Source: Lepidostoma basale (Eukaryota > Arthropoda > Insecta > Trichoptera > Lepidostomatidae). Taken from it: 64,000 nt of DNA. The notes below the pieces were generated by a model, which made no database searches, had not been told where the DNA came from, and saw only the letters and a list, made by a program, of their open reading frames with translations. Location: the NCBI GenBank assembly GCA_022606425.2, contig JAHDVF020001325.1, forward strand, positions 2,170,001 through 2,234,000. The letters are read 5' to 3'. Positions 35,896 to 48,044 of the stretch are shown one piece after another (the stretch's first letter is position 1; every line of letters starts with the position of its first letter). The translations under genes and the position numbers were made by a program.

Positions 35896-37609
35896 CACGC
35901 TTGGAAAGTTTTGTAGCCAATCACAGTCTGTGAAACAAGTGCAGCTTGTGGTTTAATGGCGCAATGTAAATATTTAAAGCTCAAAATGCAAAGCGTAGAA
36001 TCGGTCAGCGAAAATTGAGAAAGTGGTTAAAAAATACAAGTAAACGACTCCACATCTTCATCAAGTGTAAACAACACCTATAATAATACTTAAAAGTAAT
36101 TCAAATAGCCACGTATACAACTATGTTCATATGTATTCAACATAATTAATATTTCAAACACTTATGGTGTATGTATCAACAGAAACACGAATAAAAGTGC
36201 TAAGTACACCGTTGAAAACATTTCTAAATAATTAGAGCCAGAGGTTATGACTTTTACAATTGTTTTAAGTGGTTATTTGCGTGTCAGCGTGGTATTTGTG
36301 TAAAAAAGTGGTCGGCGAATAACCATCAATCAAATATAATCGTCAATCGACTGTGAAAATCTATAACCCATTTCTCAGTTCACTTGTTCCCAACGGTAGT
36401 TCGCCCAACGGACATTTGGACTAAGCTGTTTTCGAGTGGCTGAAAAACGTCGCCGTTATGTACTCGGAGTATTGAGCTCATCTCGTATGGAGATTATATT
36501 AAACGTAATATATAGGTATCGGCTTCGACTGAATCCAACGACCCGTATATGGCACTATGTGCCTAACGAGACACATTCGAGGGTCTCTGATTACTGCGCC
36601 CTGCTCGCCTGCCGCCCCACCGTTCCAGTTAGCTACAAATATCGGGGCATCGTGAAAAAACTATCGAATTTCTTTTATATTTTAATATTGCTAGTTTGTC
36701 ATTTTTTGACAACGCAAATGAAGCTTTTGATAAGCTTAAAATTGATGTATTAAACTTGTTTATGTAATTTGCAGAGATATTAATGTAATATATGATTTAT
36801 CTATCGTAAGACTTTTGCTTTACTTTACTACTGCCACTTTCCAGACACGAAATTTCCGCATGAATCATCCTAACCTTGCTTCTTCGTGTAAATACGTAAA
36901 CGTGAACATATGAAAATTTTCTACCTCAAAACGAGCGCAATTGCTCGTCGGGTATCCGTAAAATTCTTTTATATTTTATGAAGGCGAATAAAATGAAATT
37001 GATGGCACCTTTTTACTGTTGAAAAATAACCCTTTTGGGGTTGTTTCTCTTTCGTGATGATCCTGTTAAAACGCTAGCCATATTTTTCGGTAAATTGTCA
37101 CGTCAGTGGGTTCCCGGTGTCCCTACCGGCGAGTCGCGATCCGACAGGTGCCTCTTCCCTGTAAAAATCACACTTCCTTCGCATCGTTATCTCATTAGCA
37201 GAAATTCGCTTGTTTAGTTGGGCGTAAAGAAAATTGTTCATTCATTATCCCCAGGCGGTGTCAGGTCTAAATTTAATCGTGGGGTATTGATTCAACTAGT
37301 ATTATGGGGAATTGGACAGAGGGAGGACGCTTTTAGGTACTCGTCAACTTCGAAACATTTCGATATTTCACACTAGTTTTATTTCTGGAGTGCTCCCGCG
37401 CGCTAGTGTTACCGATCCGCGGAATCTCGTCGAAGAAATTACAACTTGTTGCGCTTTTTGTTGTTCGAGTTATGTTTTGTTACTTTAGTAATTAGCTTAT
37501 CTACAATATTCGCTAAGGGTTCCGATGAGGATGCACGAGTGTCGTCGCTATTTTAGAAGCCAATCGTTGATTGAGAATTCTACATGGGTGAGTATATAGC
37601 ACTATACAT
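35896..37609. other. Intron sequence with scattered GC-richer blocks
   Basis: 36420-36640 and 37380-37460 are GC-richer. The 105-codon frame 36436-36753 is unrecognised. A possible short exon at 37525-37587 is treated under findings. Confidence 0.35.
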
Positions 37610-37616
37610 TTAATCA

Positions 37617-37880
37617 ATTTATTATTTCTTGACTCCGTATTAAATAATTAATACGAATGAAAACTTCTGTTTTATAAAAGTTTTATTCTATTTTATGGGA
37701 ACAACGTATTTCACCTTTCTAAGAGATCAGATGTTTTTCAAAAAACAAATATGATAATGTTTTAGAAAGGCAAAACATGTCATTACCATAAATTATAATA
37801 AAACTTCTAGAAAAAATACGTTTTCATTCATATTGATTGTTTAATGTAGAGTTTCACATTATTGTTCAAGAAACAATAAA
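37617..37880. repeat. Foldback family F1, both arms
   Basis: Left arm ATTTATTATTTCTTGACTCC, ATACGAATGAAAACTTCTG, TTTATGGGAACAACGTATTT. Right arm GATAATGTTTTAGAAAGGCA, AAACATGTCATTACCATAAA, CTTCTAGAAAAAATACG, TTGTTCAAGAAACAATAAAT. A fairly complete palindrome of about 260 bp. ATACATT flanks both sides (37602 and 37878 areas), a possible but short target duplication. Confidence 0.8.
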
Positions 37881-37904
37881 TACATTACGATATTGATAAT
37901 TCCT

Positions 37905-38010
37905 CAGTAAGGCAAGAAATAAATCATTCCCATTAAATATAATAATGCTTCTAAAAAACAGACGTTTTCATTCGTATTATTTAAACATTTTATCAAGTAA
38001 TATAATTCGA
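37905..38010 (+). repeat. Foldback family F1, right arm only
   Basis: TAAGGCAAGAAATAAATCAT, then CTTCTAAAAAACAGACGTTT and TCATTCGTATTATTTAAACA. A second, solo arm directly beside the full F1 copy, in the same orientation as its right arm. Confidence 0.65.
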
Positions 38011-38469
38011 AAACACAATATTTTATAACTATATAGAATATGTTAATTGTAAAACTTTGACATGTAGTTAATTTATGTGTGTATTGTATATTTGTATAAA
38101 TAGAATATCACTGTTTTCAATATATTTGGGGAACTTTCGACTTCTCGTAGATATATGGCAGGCAACTTTTGTTCTAAATCTAAAATAAATTTTACGAGTT
38201 TCACGTGGGCGGTGCACCATTCTTTTATTGCTCTCAGCTCTGATTTTTTCGAAAGTGGTCTAAGACCCGGCAATAAAACTCACACTTAAAGGGCATTTAG
38301 TGCATCGGCATAGGTATTTTCCTTGTGCTTTCTTTCTATTTTTTACTCGATAATGCAATAGCTTTATTTATACATTTCATGTCTATATAAACTTGAGCAA
38401 AATACATATCAATATTACATATCTATTAAAGTGTATTATTCATGTTTAATTTATTTACAATGTCCATGA
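38011..38469. other. Intron sequence, unassigned
   Basis: AT-rich, nothing supported. Confidence 0.35.
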
Positions 38470-38925
38470 CGATAATTTTTTCCCTTTATTGGTTTCAATT
38501 ACAATATTTGATCCTTGCGGGTGTTTATCTCAAGGATATTATTACTAGTTATTATAAAATTTATTTCTATATTGTGTATTTAAGCTGTACAGAGCTGACT
38601 CAGTCAAGCTCAGGGGTCCATGGGCTATCTATATATATTTCGACAATCTCCTTACAGCTGAGGAAACCATGAAAAACCTCAACTGGAACATTTAGGTTAT
38701 GATTACGGGGAGAATAAGAAGATGATCGAAAATATTTATTATATACTGGACAAATGTGTACACTTAATGTAGCTTAAGACTATATGGTTATTCACTATAT
38801 TCACAAATATTTAATTTATTTAATGTCCTTAATTTATTAATTATGCTGGTAGTCATCTCCTAGAATGTCAGTCGCGAGTCTTGATTTTTGAGGATAGCCG
38901 GAAAATCGTCAAATGGGTCCGCCTT
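38470..38925. repeat. Dispersed repeat R2, copy 2, uninterrupted
   Basis: Same text as 30770-31350 without the insertion (TTATTGGTTTCAATTACAAT, ATTTGATCCTTGCGGGTG, CAAGGATATTATTACTAG, GAGGATAGCCGGAAAATCGT). Serves as the empty-site reference. Non-coding. Confidence 0.85.
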
Positions 38926-39769
38926 CTTCATGACGATAATTGAACCAAATGTTTTTTTTTATTAATTTACAAAATTGATCGATGTTCACTTACTGTTATA
39001 ATTATTAAAACGTATTTTTGTGCAAAGCATATGATGAAAAAAAAAATGAATTAAGAACTAATTTATTTTGCTGAGATACATGTCATTTAAAAATATATTA
39101 TCACGTTAGAAAATGTTTTTATAATTTCCATATTTAAAAATAGGTTTACTTCAAAATTCGAAAAACTATTAAAGGTTATACCACCACATTTTTTGTATTC
39201 GTTTTAGATAATAAGGTTATTGTTTGTAATCTGTGTATTGTATGTCTTTAGTACCTGCACTATTAGACAGTTTTGAATATATGGTAATTCTGGTATTATG
39301 TAATAGACTTGTGTGTGATGGATTTAATATGGTGGATAGGATAGACGGGCTAGCGATGTTTAATAAAACGCGTTTATTTCGTTCTTGTCTCCGTAATCCT
39401 TCTCGAGGCACGTGTAAGGTTATTAGTTCCACCAGCCGGGCGGGAAGGTGGCCGACTCCGATATGGCGAACGTTGTATTTGTGGAACCCAAGTTTATATG
39501 GAAACTGTTCCCTTGACGGCCAGACAGCTTTACGCACCGGTTATAATTTATTCGGTCAGTATATTGCTTTCTTTCAATCAGCTGTCAAGCATGCTCCGAA
39601 CATGAAAATGCGAAAACTTCTAAGGAATGGAGATGATTTTATCAGTTTTAATTACAATGTTATACTACTCGTAATTAGTCTTCTATGGATCAAGTGTTAT
39701 CGCTTTCCGTTAAGTAATCACGGCATAGATTTGTAACAAAATAATCAAACAATTTTTGCGTATTTAATA
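38926..39769. other. Unassigned, with overlapping long ORFs
   Basis: 39233-39736 (+, 167 codons) and 39217-39537 (-, 106 codons) overlap in a GC-richer block (39340-39560). Neither peptide is recognisable and there is no splice context. Coding status is unproven; it could be a conserved non-coding island or a decayed repeat. Confidence 0.3.
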
Positions 39770-39774
39770 TTATT

Positions 39775-40020
39775 GAAAGTCCGTATTCTAGAAGATATAT
39801 TATATTTTGTTTTATGGGAGTTACATGTTTCGCATTGCTAAGGCATTATCAAATGTAAGCCTTATAAAATACGAAATATGTCAATCGTATAATAAAAAAA
39901 TGAATAAATATTTTTTTTGAATATATATTATATATTCTAGGAAATATTTTTTTTCATTAATATTAAATATGTAATGTGGAGATTAACATCATGGTTCAAG
40001 AAACAATAAATACCTTTTCA
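39775..40020. repeat. Foldback family F1, copy with AT-rich centre
   Basis: GTATTCTAGAAGATATATTA, TTACATGTTTCGCATTGCTA, AGGCATTATCAAATG, then the inverted side ACGAAATATGTC and TGGTTCAAGAAACAATAAAT. Minus-strand core: GCCTTAG..TGC, GAAA, CATG, TA. Confidence 0.7.
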
Positions 40021-41749
40021 GTTATTCATATCACATCTAAATAAGATTTTGGTGTATTATACATATTAATTAATACATAGATTAATATGTGTATCAAATA
40101 AATGATAAAAATTCATTCATATTGTATTTTTTTACAGTGGCAGCTAGTAGTTAAATTAGGCTGGTAAAACTAAACATAGTTAGATGCGTTCAACTTTCAG
40201 ATTTCAAATTTCTTTTCTATGTTTTCCATGCACACAATTAAGCAACATCACACACCATCAATCCTTCGTACCACATTAGCGGCTGTCTTCACCCAATCCG
40301 GGCCGCAAGCGCACTCTCAACAGTTCAATAAAGGAAATCGTTTCGTAAGCGACGGCGACGCCAAAAAAAAACTTCCCTAAACAACAGCGGGCGGCGCGAC
40401 GACAACGGATTGTTCGCTAAATACACACGACGTCGGTCTAATGAAAGAGGTGGATAAATTTATTGTTTTCGGCGTCCCGAAGCATCGCAATATCTTCCAG
40501 AGTAAAGCACTAAACTTCCCTCGGGTACTTCCTCTCCGCTTATGACAGCCATAAAGTCGAGCTCATATTACTTACGGTAGACACATCCATGAAAAATGGA
40601 TGGTTCATTTCGTCATAAGATACATATAACATACTGCAACCTTCGCAACATTAATCTTCAACTAATGCACGTACTAAGTGTGCGGTACTTGCTCGAATAC
40701 AATATGCGCTAGCATTATCCAGTTACTTGTTCTTATACATGTATTTTGTTCTTAGAAAATCTATCAATCATTGCTTAAGAGCCCGCGATTAATGATCCCC
40801 ATTTTTCAATATGTATTTCACCGAACAAATCGGCTAATTAATTACTTTAAAGGTTGAAGGGTATGAGCCATGATGCAATCGTTAAATAACTAAATGATTT
40901 AAAAATAACTTTGAATATATTAGTCATGTATTTTAAGTTGTACGTTAGCGCGATAATTGTTCTTTCCCTCCATAGATAATCGAATAAACGTACTATTAAA
41001 TCAATTATATTGTACTTATCTATACAACATACTGTCGATGATCGCATTAGAGATCGATGGCATTCACATCAATGAATCATTCAAGATGCATATACTGCTA
41101 ATTATCTTAAGTAATTTAGCATTCTTAATGCTGACCTTTATTGGTCTTATGCTATAGACCTCTTAATTGAAATTAATTCTGAGGTTATTAAATATAATTA
41201 ATATGATAACAGTTTTGTCGTTTAGTGAATATAAATAGCTTAAATTTGAATCATTATAGTTCGTATTATAATTTGGCATTTTAGATTTGAAAATAACCGT
41301 GACGTTAATATGAAGGTTGTCGTATCGCCACCCTTATTAAAACTATATTTATTTTTGTCCTACTTGTTTCGTGTTTAAACCCCGATACGAGCATACAAAG
41401 CACCCCTCTCAAAAATACATATTTCATCCCCTTTGATGGATCGCCGGGTGACCTTTAGCGATACATTGTTTAATTTTCACCTGTTCGATGGTTCGGCGAG
41501 GCTTATCATCAATCTGCCGGCGCCAGTCGAGTACTCGCTGATCTCCCAAACCTTTTCATATCTTTTTATCCCAATAAAGATGCCCACCAATCTGAGTGAT
41601 CTCATCTGACAATAAAAGCCTTCGAAATCTTCTATTTAATTTATATTCTCATTGCTCCGTTTAATGCCCGTTACGCGGTATTTTGCTTGAATATTATTTT
41701 TTTAAAGATTTATTTTGATATCGAGGCAAACATATGCTTTTCGAAAGTA
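40021..41749. other. Intron sequence with GC-rich island
   Basis: 40300-40480 is GC-rich (GGCGGCGCGACGACAACGG), and 41440-41540 is moderately so (CAATCTGCCGGCGCCAGTCG). No frame with splice sites. Candidate regulatory islands in the intron. Confidence 0.4.
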
Positions 41750-41855
41750 TTTTGTTATTATAATATCATAAAAATAGCGTCCCTAGAAAGGCGAAACTTG
41801 TCACCATTTCACAATTTTATAAACGGTTCCAGAAAACATTTAATATTGAGAACAT
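41750..41855 (+). repeat. Foldback family F1, degenerate arm
   Basis: CCTAGAAAGGCGAAACTTGTC at about 41782-41802, then TTTATAAACGGTTCCAGAAA. Weak match to the F1 right arm. Confidence 0.45.
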
Positions 41856-43014
41856 AATATACATTCCCCTCAATATGAAATTTTAATATTTGTCAAGCTT
41901 CAATTAATAATGAAATCAGTCATTGATTTTTCCTAATTATTTGCCTTAGACACATTGTGAAAGATATTAAGTATAATTACAAATTAAGAACGAAATCTTA
42001 CTAGAAATAACTGTGAACTAATTTTAAATTTTACATTCTTTCTCATTTACAGAATTTTATATTTAATTTAAAAAATGATCAACAAACAAAATTCATTTTC
42101 TGGGATATGGCCATGTCACGTGGTATCATCTTCATCCAACGTATTAGAGATCGTTACAGACACCGTTTCAAAGATTCCAGAAAATGCACAAACATAACTC
42201 ATTTCTTAAAATAGAATATTTGCAATTATTAAAAAAAATATCTAGTGTACATAATTATTCTTAATATTTAGTTTTTTGGCGTAAGTATATTCGTCAAGCT
42301 TTAGAAACTTCTTAATCCTCTTCATAGGCAAAAGCGTATAAAGTACCGCTCCCCACCGCCGCAGCGGCCTAGCGAGGCGCTACCGACGCCGCCGCCGACT
42401 CTCCCAGAGCGCCGACGTCCCGTCGTTATCGTTACTCATAATGCGGCTTATAAAACGACGTTAGATTTTCCCACGAGATCTGGTGTAAGAAAATATATAT
42501 GCGGGTTGAATAAATATTAAAATGATTTATCAAATAAGGAATTTCGGGATGGCCTTTTCATTTTTGCGCACCATCTGGAAATTTAATCGTTAAATAGCGT
42601 TTACGAAGTTATTACATATTTTATGGTTTTCGGATGATCTTGTAATTGCATTAACTGATATCATATAAACGAGTATTAGATTATTCTAAATGGGAAGCCA
42701 TTTTGGGTAGCATTCTTTAATAAAGTTAACTATTGTAACTATCCATCACGCCATTTTCCAGACCGCCACATCATAAATTGTTGTTCCGCTAATTTAATAA
42801 AATTTAAGCTTGAAAATACGAGTATTAATGTTGCTAATTGGAATTTCTTTGCAGAAGTTCATTTTAAGTAATTAAGAAAAGTGTACATTATATTGTATTT
42901 TTTAGTTTATTTTAATTATGGTTGTAGCTTAGTTTGTTATATTCTTGAAATATTTTAACTAACCTTTTTATTTTTTGTTTAATAAACCCTGATTGCAGTA
43001 TATACAGTGTATAA
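41856..43014. other. Intron sequence with GC-rich island at 42340-42430
   Basis: The island reads CCCCACCGCCGCAGCGGCCT, then GACGCCGCCGCCGACTCTCC. The rest is AT-rich. No exon signature was found around it. Confidence 0.4.
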
Positions 43015-43095
43015 ACTAACTAACTTACCATCACACCGTCTCCCCGAAGGGGTAGGCGGAAATAATGGACTGCCACACTTTTACCGATGCGGCAT
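43015..43095 (-). pseudogene. LINE family K extreme 3' tail
   Basis: AACTAACTAACTTACCATCA, then CACCGTCTCCCCGAAGGGGT and GCGGAAATAATGGACTGCCA: the complement of the family K tail at 33575-33640. Only the last 80 bp of the element. Confidence 0.75.
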
Positions 43096-45087
43096 TCCAT
43101 CATTCTCTTTTCGCCCCCGGGGGAAATACGGTGTGATAGGTTGCGAACCTCATCGCCACCAATAGGCATCTCCCGCGCACAGTTAGAAACTAAAACGTCC
43201 ACAATATAAATCTAAAAAAAATACAATGACAAAATAGAATTTAAAAAATTAAAATAACAAAACACATAATTTAGTTCTTTATGATGGTGCACATGTTGAC
43301 GACAGCTGGACTATCCGGACTTTTGTGTTTAAATTGATTTAATTTATTATTCATTATATCCACCGTTTTTTTAATTAATTGTAATGAGCACTTAAAACAA
43401 TTCAACTCCAGCAAGAACTTCAAAATGTTATCAAAGAAATAAATCAAATTGACATTGGAACAAACGCACATAAAGTTTCGAAAAAATCACGAAAATTAAT
43501 TTTAACAGCTGTCAAAACTCTCCACATAAACGAAAAACTGTATATATTGTATTACGAGTATGTCTATGATCTTACTTATTTGTTCGTATTTATTTTTTTC
43601 TGTTTGGCTGTAAAACGGGAAAAAACAAATTTCATAAATCCTAATGTCCACATAGCTAACTTAGCAAATTAATTTAAATGTCCAGCACACGTTTCATAAA
43701 ACAGACTCCAACGCACGTATAATAGGTATTATTAAAAAACGATCATATCGTACTACACAGTAAACAGTACACAGAATATTTAACCCCTTTCTGGTGAAAA
43801 TTAATGTGAATTCTTTTGGCAACTGCCACAACAATATATTTTATTAAATATTTCCATTTGACTTTATTTGATTGATGTTACGCCCAAATATAGGGTGAGA
43901 TTCGTTTTAACTAATGGTTATAAAGATGCAAGTTAACCTAATTATATTTATAAATTTTAACACTTTATACGAAGGTGGCAAATATTTGTGCCACCTTCGG
44001 TATAAGGGTAATTTTCTTTGTCAATTTCAATCTAAAAAGATCTTTATCTATTTGTATCATTACTTTTGTAGACTGTGTTCTATATAACGCTTTTATTCAT
44101 GTGTCTAAATTTTTCCTAGTTCCATATACTGATGTTAATTGAATTAAATATATTTTGTGTGTACTTGCAGATTATTTATGAATGACAATATTATTTATAA
44201 CGAAACAAAAAATAATGCATTTGAAAATTTGACTTCCATTTCTTAATCATCTGTCATTTATTCATGCGATATATCGCACGCTTAATAGTAAACTGACCTA
44301 TTATGGTTTAGGTCATAATTGAGTTAACATTAGACAGAGGCTTGTGTTAACGCTATCCATCGTTTCGCGTTAAAATTAAGTCAAAATTCCGCCAATTGAC
44401 CTCCATTACACTATATCGCTCTTTCTCATTCGTACGTGTTTTTCGACTGTTATTGTTAAAACACCGACTCATGTCAGATTGAACAAAACTTGCTTTTTTA
44501 GTTAAGCCAGTGTTCTATTAAGCGTGCGATATATATTTTTTAATATTATATCTTGAAACAATGTTACAACACCCTTAAATCACGTGGAAAATATTATTAA
44601 AATGCGGTTTCCAAGTATTCTCAGTCATGAATCTAATGAAAACTCACATAGTGGGGGTTGCTCGATCCAATTTGAATTTCAGAAAATCACACCCCGTGCG
44701 GGAGTTAATAGAACGGAAAATAAAAACCTCACGCCACCCATCCTCGGGGTGTTGCCGAGAAAATTTATAGATGGATTCCTCCGTCATTTCTGATTTCCAA
44801 CTGAAATAAAAGACTGCGCAAATGGCTGAGCGCTATTACCGAAATTACTTTCGCAGCAGATAATTTGACTTTTTTTTCGAATCGGTTATCATCTGATTGC
44901 CTTGTCTCCTGAAGATGGTTTATCGCCTTCTAAATTATACACATTTCGCTGGTGTTACATCAACGCGAGAAAGTAATTTTTCCCTTCTTCAACGTAAAAA
45001 ATAATTTTAAATTAATTATGTTATAAAAATAGTTTCAAAACATTTTCACTTGTACAATTTTTTACACGATACCAACTTGAATATCTT
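43096..45087. other. Intron sequence, mostly unassigned
   Basis: A strong hairpin at 43965-44006 (TTATACGAAGGTGGCAAA and its imperfect complement TTTGTGCCACCTTCGGTATA). Otherwise AT-rich, with nothing supported. Confidence 0.4.
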
Positions 45088-45298
45088 TGTACACAATACC
45101 CACTTGATTAAAAAATAATAATTAAAAAAACGTGTTACGGACACAGAAGCCCTTCATCAGTGATATAAATATTATATTAATATTATAAATATTTTATTTT
45201 ATTTATAATATTTATATCACTGATGAAGGGTTTCTGTGTCCGAAACATGTTTGTTTTTATACATACCTATAAAGTTAGTATTGTGTACAAAGTTTAAA
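45088..45298. repeat. Foldback family F4 with CTGATGA core
   Basis: Near-palindrome: TTTGTACACAATACCCACTT on the left, AGTATTGTGTACAAAGTTT on the right. Inner arms ACGGACACAGAAGCCCTTCA and TGAAGGGTTTCTGTGTCCGA. The plus arm reads CTGATGA (45220-45226), a 15-base segment, GAAA (45242-45245), CATG, TT. The minus arm also has CTGATGA (45154-45160). Centre is AT-only. Confidence 0.8.
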
Positions 45299-45554
45299 AA
45301 AAACATTGTTCAATGAATCCGCAACAAAAAGTAATGGCGAATATAGAAGATATTTTACTTGTTTTTACACCATTTAATTTTTGTTAAACCAACCAGTTTC
45401 ATTTCCACCCGAGCTCTATTATGGTTTCAAAACATTTTAAATAACGCTAAACCACAAAATGCTATGTCTGTCAAATTGATGATGGATACCAAATGAATCA
45501 AAGGAAAAGCAGACAAATTACCAGTAGACAACTGTATGTTGTAGATTGTTTTAT

Positions 45555-45702
45555 GTATTAAAATATCATTTGATTGAGCGTGTACTGATTTATTTCAAAA
45601 CATTTTATTCAAAGTTTTGTATAAAATTGTATTAAAATATCATTTGATTGAGCGTGTATTGATTTATTTCAAAACATGTTATTCAAAGTTTTGTATAAAA
45701 TC
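45555..45702. repeat. 74-bp tandem duplication, two units
   Basis: The unit begins GTATTAAAATATCATTTGAT and continues GAGCGTGTACTGATTTATTT. Copy 2 starts at 45629 and differs at only a few positions (GTACTG/GTATTG, ACATTT/ACATGT). A recent local duplication. Confidence 0.92.
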
Positions 45703-45723
45703 TGTTTTTTTTTTTCATTTATA

Positions 45724-46043
45724 GGCGGGCCACACTGTGATAAACAAGCTGGTTTGAAACCAAAATTTGTATACTGAATGTTATTACTCAAACTTAAACC
45801 ATGTTCTAGACGTAGTAAAAACGTCGATTTTAGTAAACCATGAGTTAAACCGCGGATGTTTCTGCATACGGTTATCCTTTCAAGTAATTCAAACTATTCA
45901 ACAAACATGGTACGTTTATCTCTCTTCCTCGCATTATTTTACCCGGCGTAGAATGAGATAGAAGCCCTATACAAGACAAATTTTATGTTTGTTCTAGTCT
46001 GGCTCGTTGGTGGAAACCGATGTTTATCACAGTGTGGCCCGCC
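45724..46043. mobile_element. 320-bp TIR element with perfect 23-bp ends
   Basis: The left end is GGCGGGCCACACTGTGATAA then ACA (45724-45746). The right end (46021-46043) is its exact reverse complement. No transposase frame, so this is a non-autonomous DNA element. A matching target duplication is not obvious (left flank ATTTATA, right flank TTTTAGT), so the superfamily is undecided. Confidence 0.85.
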
Positions 46044-46154
46044 TTTTAGTTTATAAACGTGCACCCAATGAAAAATTCGAGTGTACACAATTTTTTCTAT
46101 TTACATTAGCGCTATTTCGCATGCAAATTTTATGTTGTGTCATTAATTAATAAT

Positions 46155-46245
46155 TAAATAAAACGATGTTTTTTAACTACTTCCACTTTTGTCTTTATTT
46201 AGACAACGACCGGTTTCGCCAGGCTCGCTGGCATCGACAGACTGG
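46155..46245 (-). repeat. Foldback family F2, one canonical arm
   Basis: AATAAAACGATGTTTTTTAA, CTACTTCCACTTTTGTCTTT, then the core. Minus strand (46208-46232): GCCAG-CGAGC-CTGGC hairpin, GAAA, CCGG, TC. The clearest F2 core in the window. The second arm is absent (truncated at about 46245). Confidence 0.8.
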
Positions 46246-46834
46246 TCATTTGATTATCTTATGTCATTAAATTATATACGTAAATATTCGATCGATATAT
46301 TTGAAAAAAATTTCGATTAGGATTAAATACAAAACGCTAATAGTTGGTATACAAATTTCCTTGGCGTGATCGTTAGTTTTTACATCCCAAATCTATGTTC
46401 AATACGACAAAGAGATAAATTCGTCACAGTTCAGACCGCTCGTAGAATATTTAAAACGTAGGGCCCTCGTCGAAATTGATATTATTCGTTCTAGCAGCCG
46501 GTATTGGACACGGCTCTCACTTGAGATTTGTGACTAATCGTATCGCGTGCTGCAATCACCGATGTCACGCCGTCTTTCATCCGTTATTAAATTGTAATGC
46601 GGACTTATCCCACTAACGGCGCCTGCTTGCATAGATATACCCACTGCCAAAGAGGTAATTGGAATCGATTCAAATAAAAAATTATCGAATTCACGGGGGT
46701 CACTTTTTTTTTTTAACATTCTCACCAATAAGAGTTTCAAACTTCATTCATGTGAATGTTGCTATTTATGCGTTCGAATTGTTCTTCCATTAGTCTAGGT
46801 TTGATCACTTGCGTACCATGGCTTGATATTTAAA
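46246..46834. other. Intron sequence, unassigned
   Basis: 46440-46620 is GC-richer (ATTGGACACGGCTCTCACTT) with no supported frame. Confidence 0.35.
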
Positions 46835-47125
46835 ACTAACTAACAAACTATCACGCCGCCCCACAAAAGGGTAGAGAGAAATAATGGACCCCCAACACTG
46901 TTCTTTCCTGACATACTTCTCTCGCTCCTCAACATTTATACGTTGTGTCATACACGTAAATCGATTTCTTCAACTTCTTACGTGGCCGACATTTAATATT
47001 TGATTGTTTTTACCGGTGCCACATTTTCATCGGACTTCTCTTATTTTTAGTTCCGTTTACGTCGTTTATATATAATTACTTTACCATCCATTCTTTTCAT
47101 GTGTCATCTCAATGATTCTTTAAAT
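46835..47125 (-). pseudogene. LINE family K 3' end
   Basis: ACTAACTAACAAACTATCAC, then ATCGATTTCTTCAACTTCTT, GGCCGACATTTAATATTTGA and TTTACCATCCATTCTTTTCA: complements of the family K coding and tail blocks in order. Many stops. Confidence 0.75.
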
Positions 47126-47354
47126 ATTCTTGTTTGATATTTATATTATTCAAAAGGAAACGGTTTGACATTGGTTTGACAGAAACGCAATGAAGCTAAA
47201 GCATTAATTGAATTCTTACTGTTTGATATTTTTGACCTTTTTTGCGAAAATGCGAATTTAAAAATATCTACAATGAAAAATGATTTTATTCTTAGATCAA
47301 ACACAAATATTATATTCAAATATATTTAATCCACTAACTAATAAATATAACAAT
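47126..47354. other. Intron sequence, unassigned
   Basis: AT-rich, nothing supported. Confidence 0.35.
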
Positions 47355-47560
47355 CGAATGATTTTACTGAAATCTCTTAATGGAAGTTTTTTTTTAAGAA
47401 TTTTCACTTTTATCTTTATTTCAACAACGACCGGTTTCACCAGACTCATTAGCATCGACAGATTAAATATTAGCGAGCCCGGCGAAATTGTTCGCTGTCG
47501 AAATAAAGACAAAAGTAGAAGTGATTTGTAAAAAAAATCGTTTTATTTAATTATTAAGAA
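47355..47560. repeat. Foldback family F2, copy 5
   Basis: TTTTACTGAAATCTCTTAAT (tail complement), TTTTCACTTTTATCTTTATT, CAACAACGACCGGTTTCACC, centre CATCGACAGATTAAATATTA, then GTTCGCTGTCGAAATAAAGA, CAAAAGTAGAAGTG and TCGTTTTATTTAATTATT. Both arms present, right core degenerate. Confidence 0.78.
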
Positions 47561-48044
47561 ATATGATAAAACTCGTATCGGAGAATAATTTAACTATAAA
47601 ATATTTTAATTGAATCTCGATTGCAGAATAACTCGGTCATGCACATCGCTACCACATTCTTTGGGACTTAATCTCGAGCACGTGTGCCGCTGTGAATGGA
47701 CCGTTTGGTACCAGATTTCCTGACGCTATTCAGAAGCATTGCCCATTGTTAAATTTCCCATTTAAATGCAAATAGGAAGATTAAATTGGCCCAAAAATGT
47801 ACGACACACTCTGCTCCATATTGTCTCGTAATTATTTTTGTCGCATAAGACGTGACAAGCGGACGCTTTGTGAAATACCTTCGCGTTTTAGTATTATGAA
47901 ATGTCAACTAAAAATCTTTTTAATATGTACTCGTATGTCCCTTCGTGAAATAATACTTATTGTACAGCGAGCTTTGGAGCTTACTTTTTACAACTTGTAA
48001 AGTTTCTTTATAATATATAACTTGTTAAATTCCAATAAAGTTTA
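47561..48044. other. Intron sequence, unassigned
   Basis: 47640-47730 is GC-richer (CTCGAGCACGTGTGCCGCTG); no frame supported. Confidence 0.35.

Noticed and set aside
39217..39736. Overlapping 167-codon (+) and 106-codon (-) ORFs
   Set aside because: No recognisable domain, no splice context, and the two strands are open over the same block. Kept only as an unassigned stretch.
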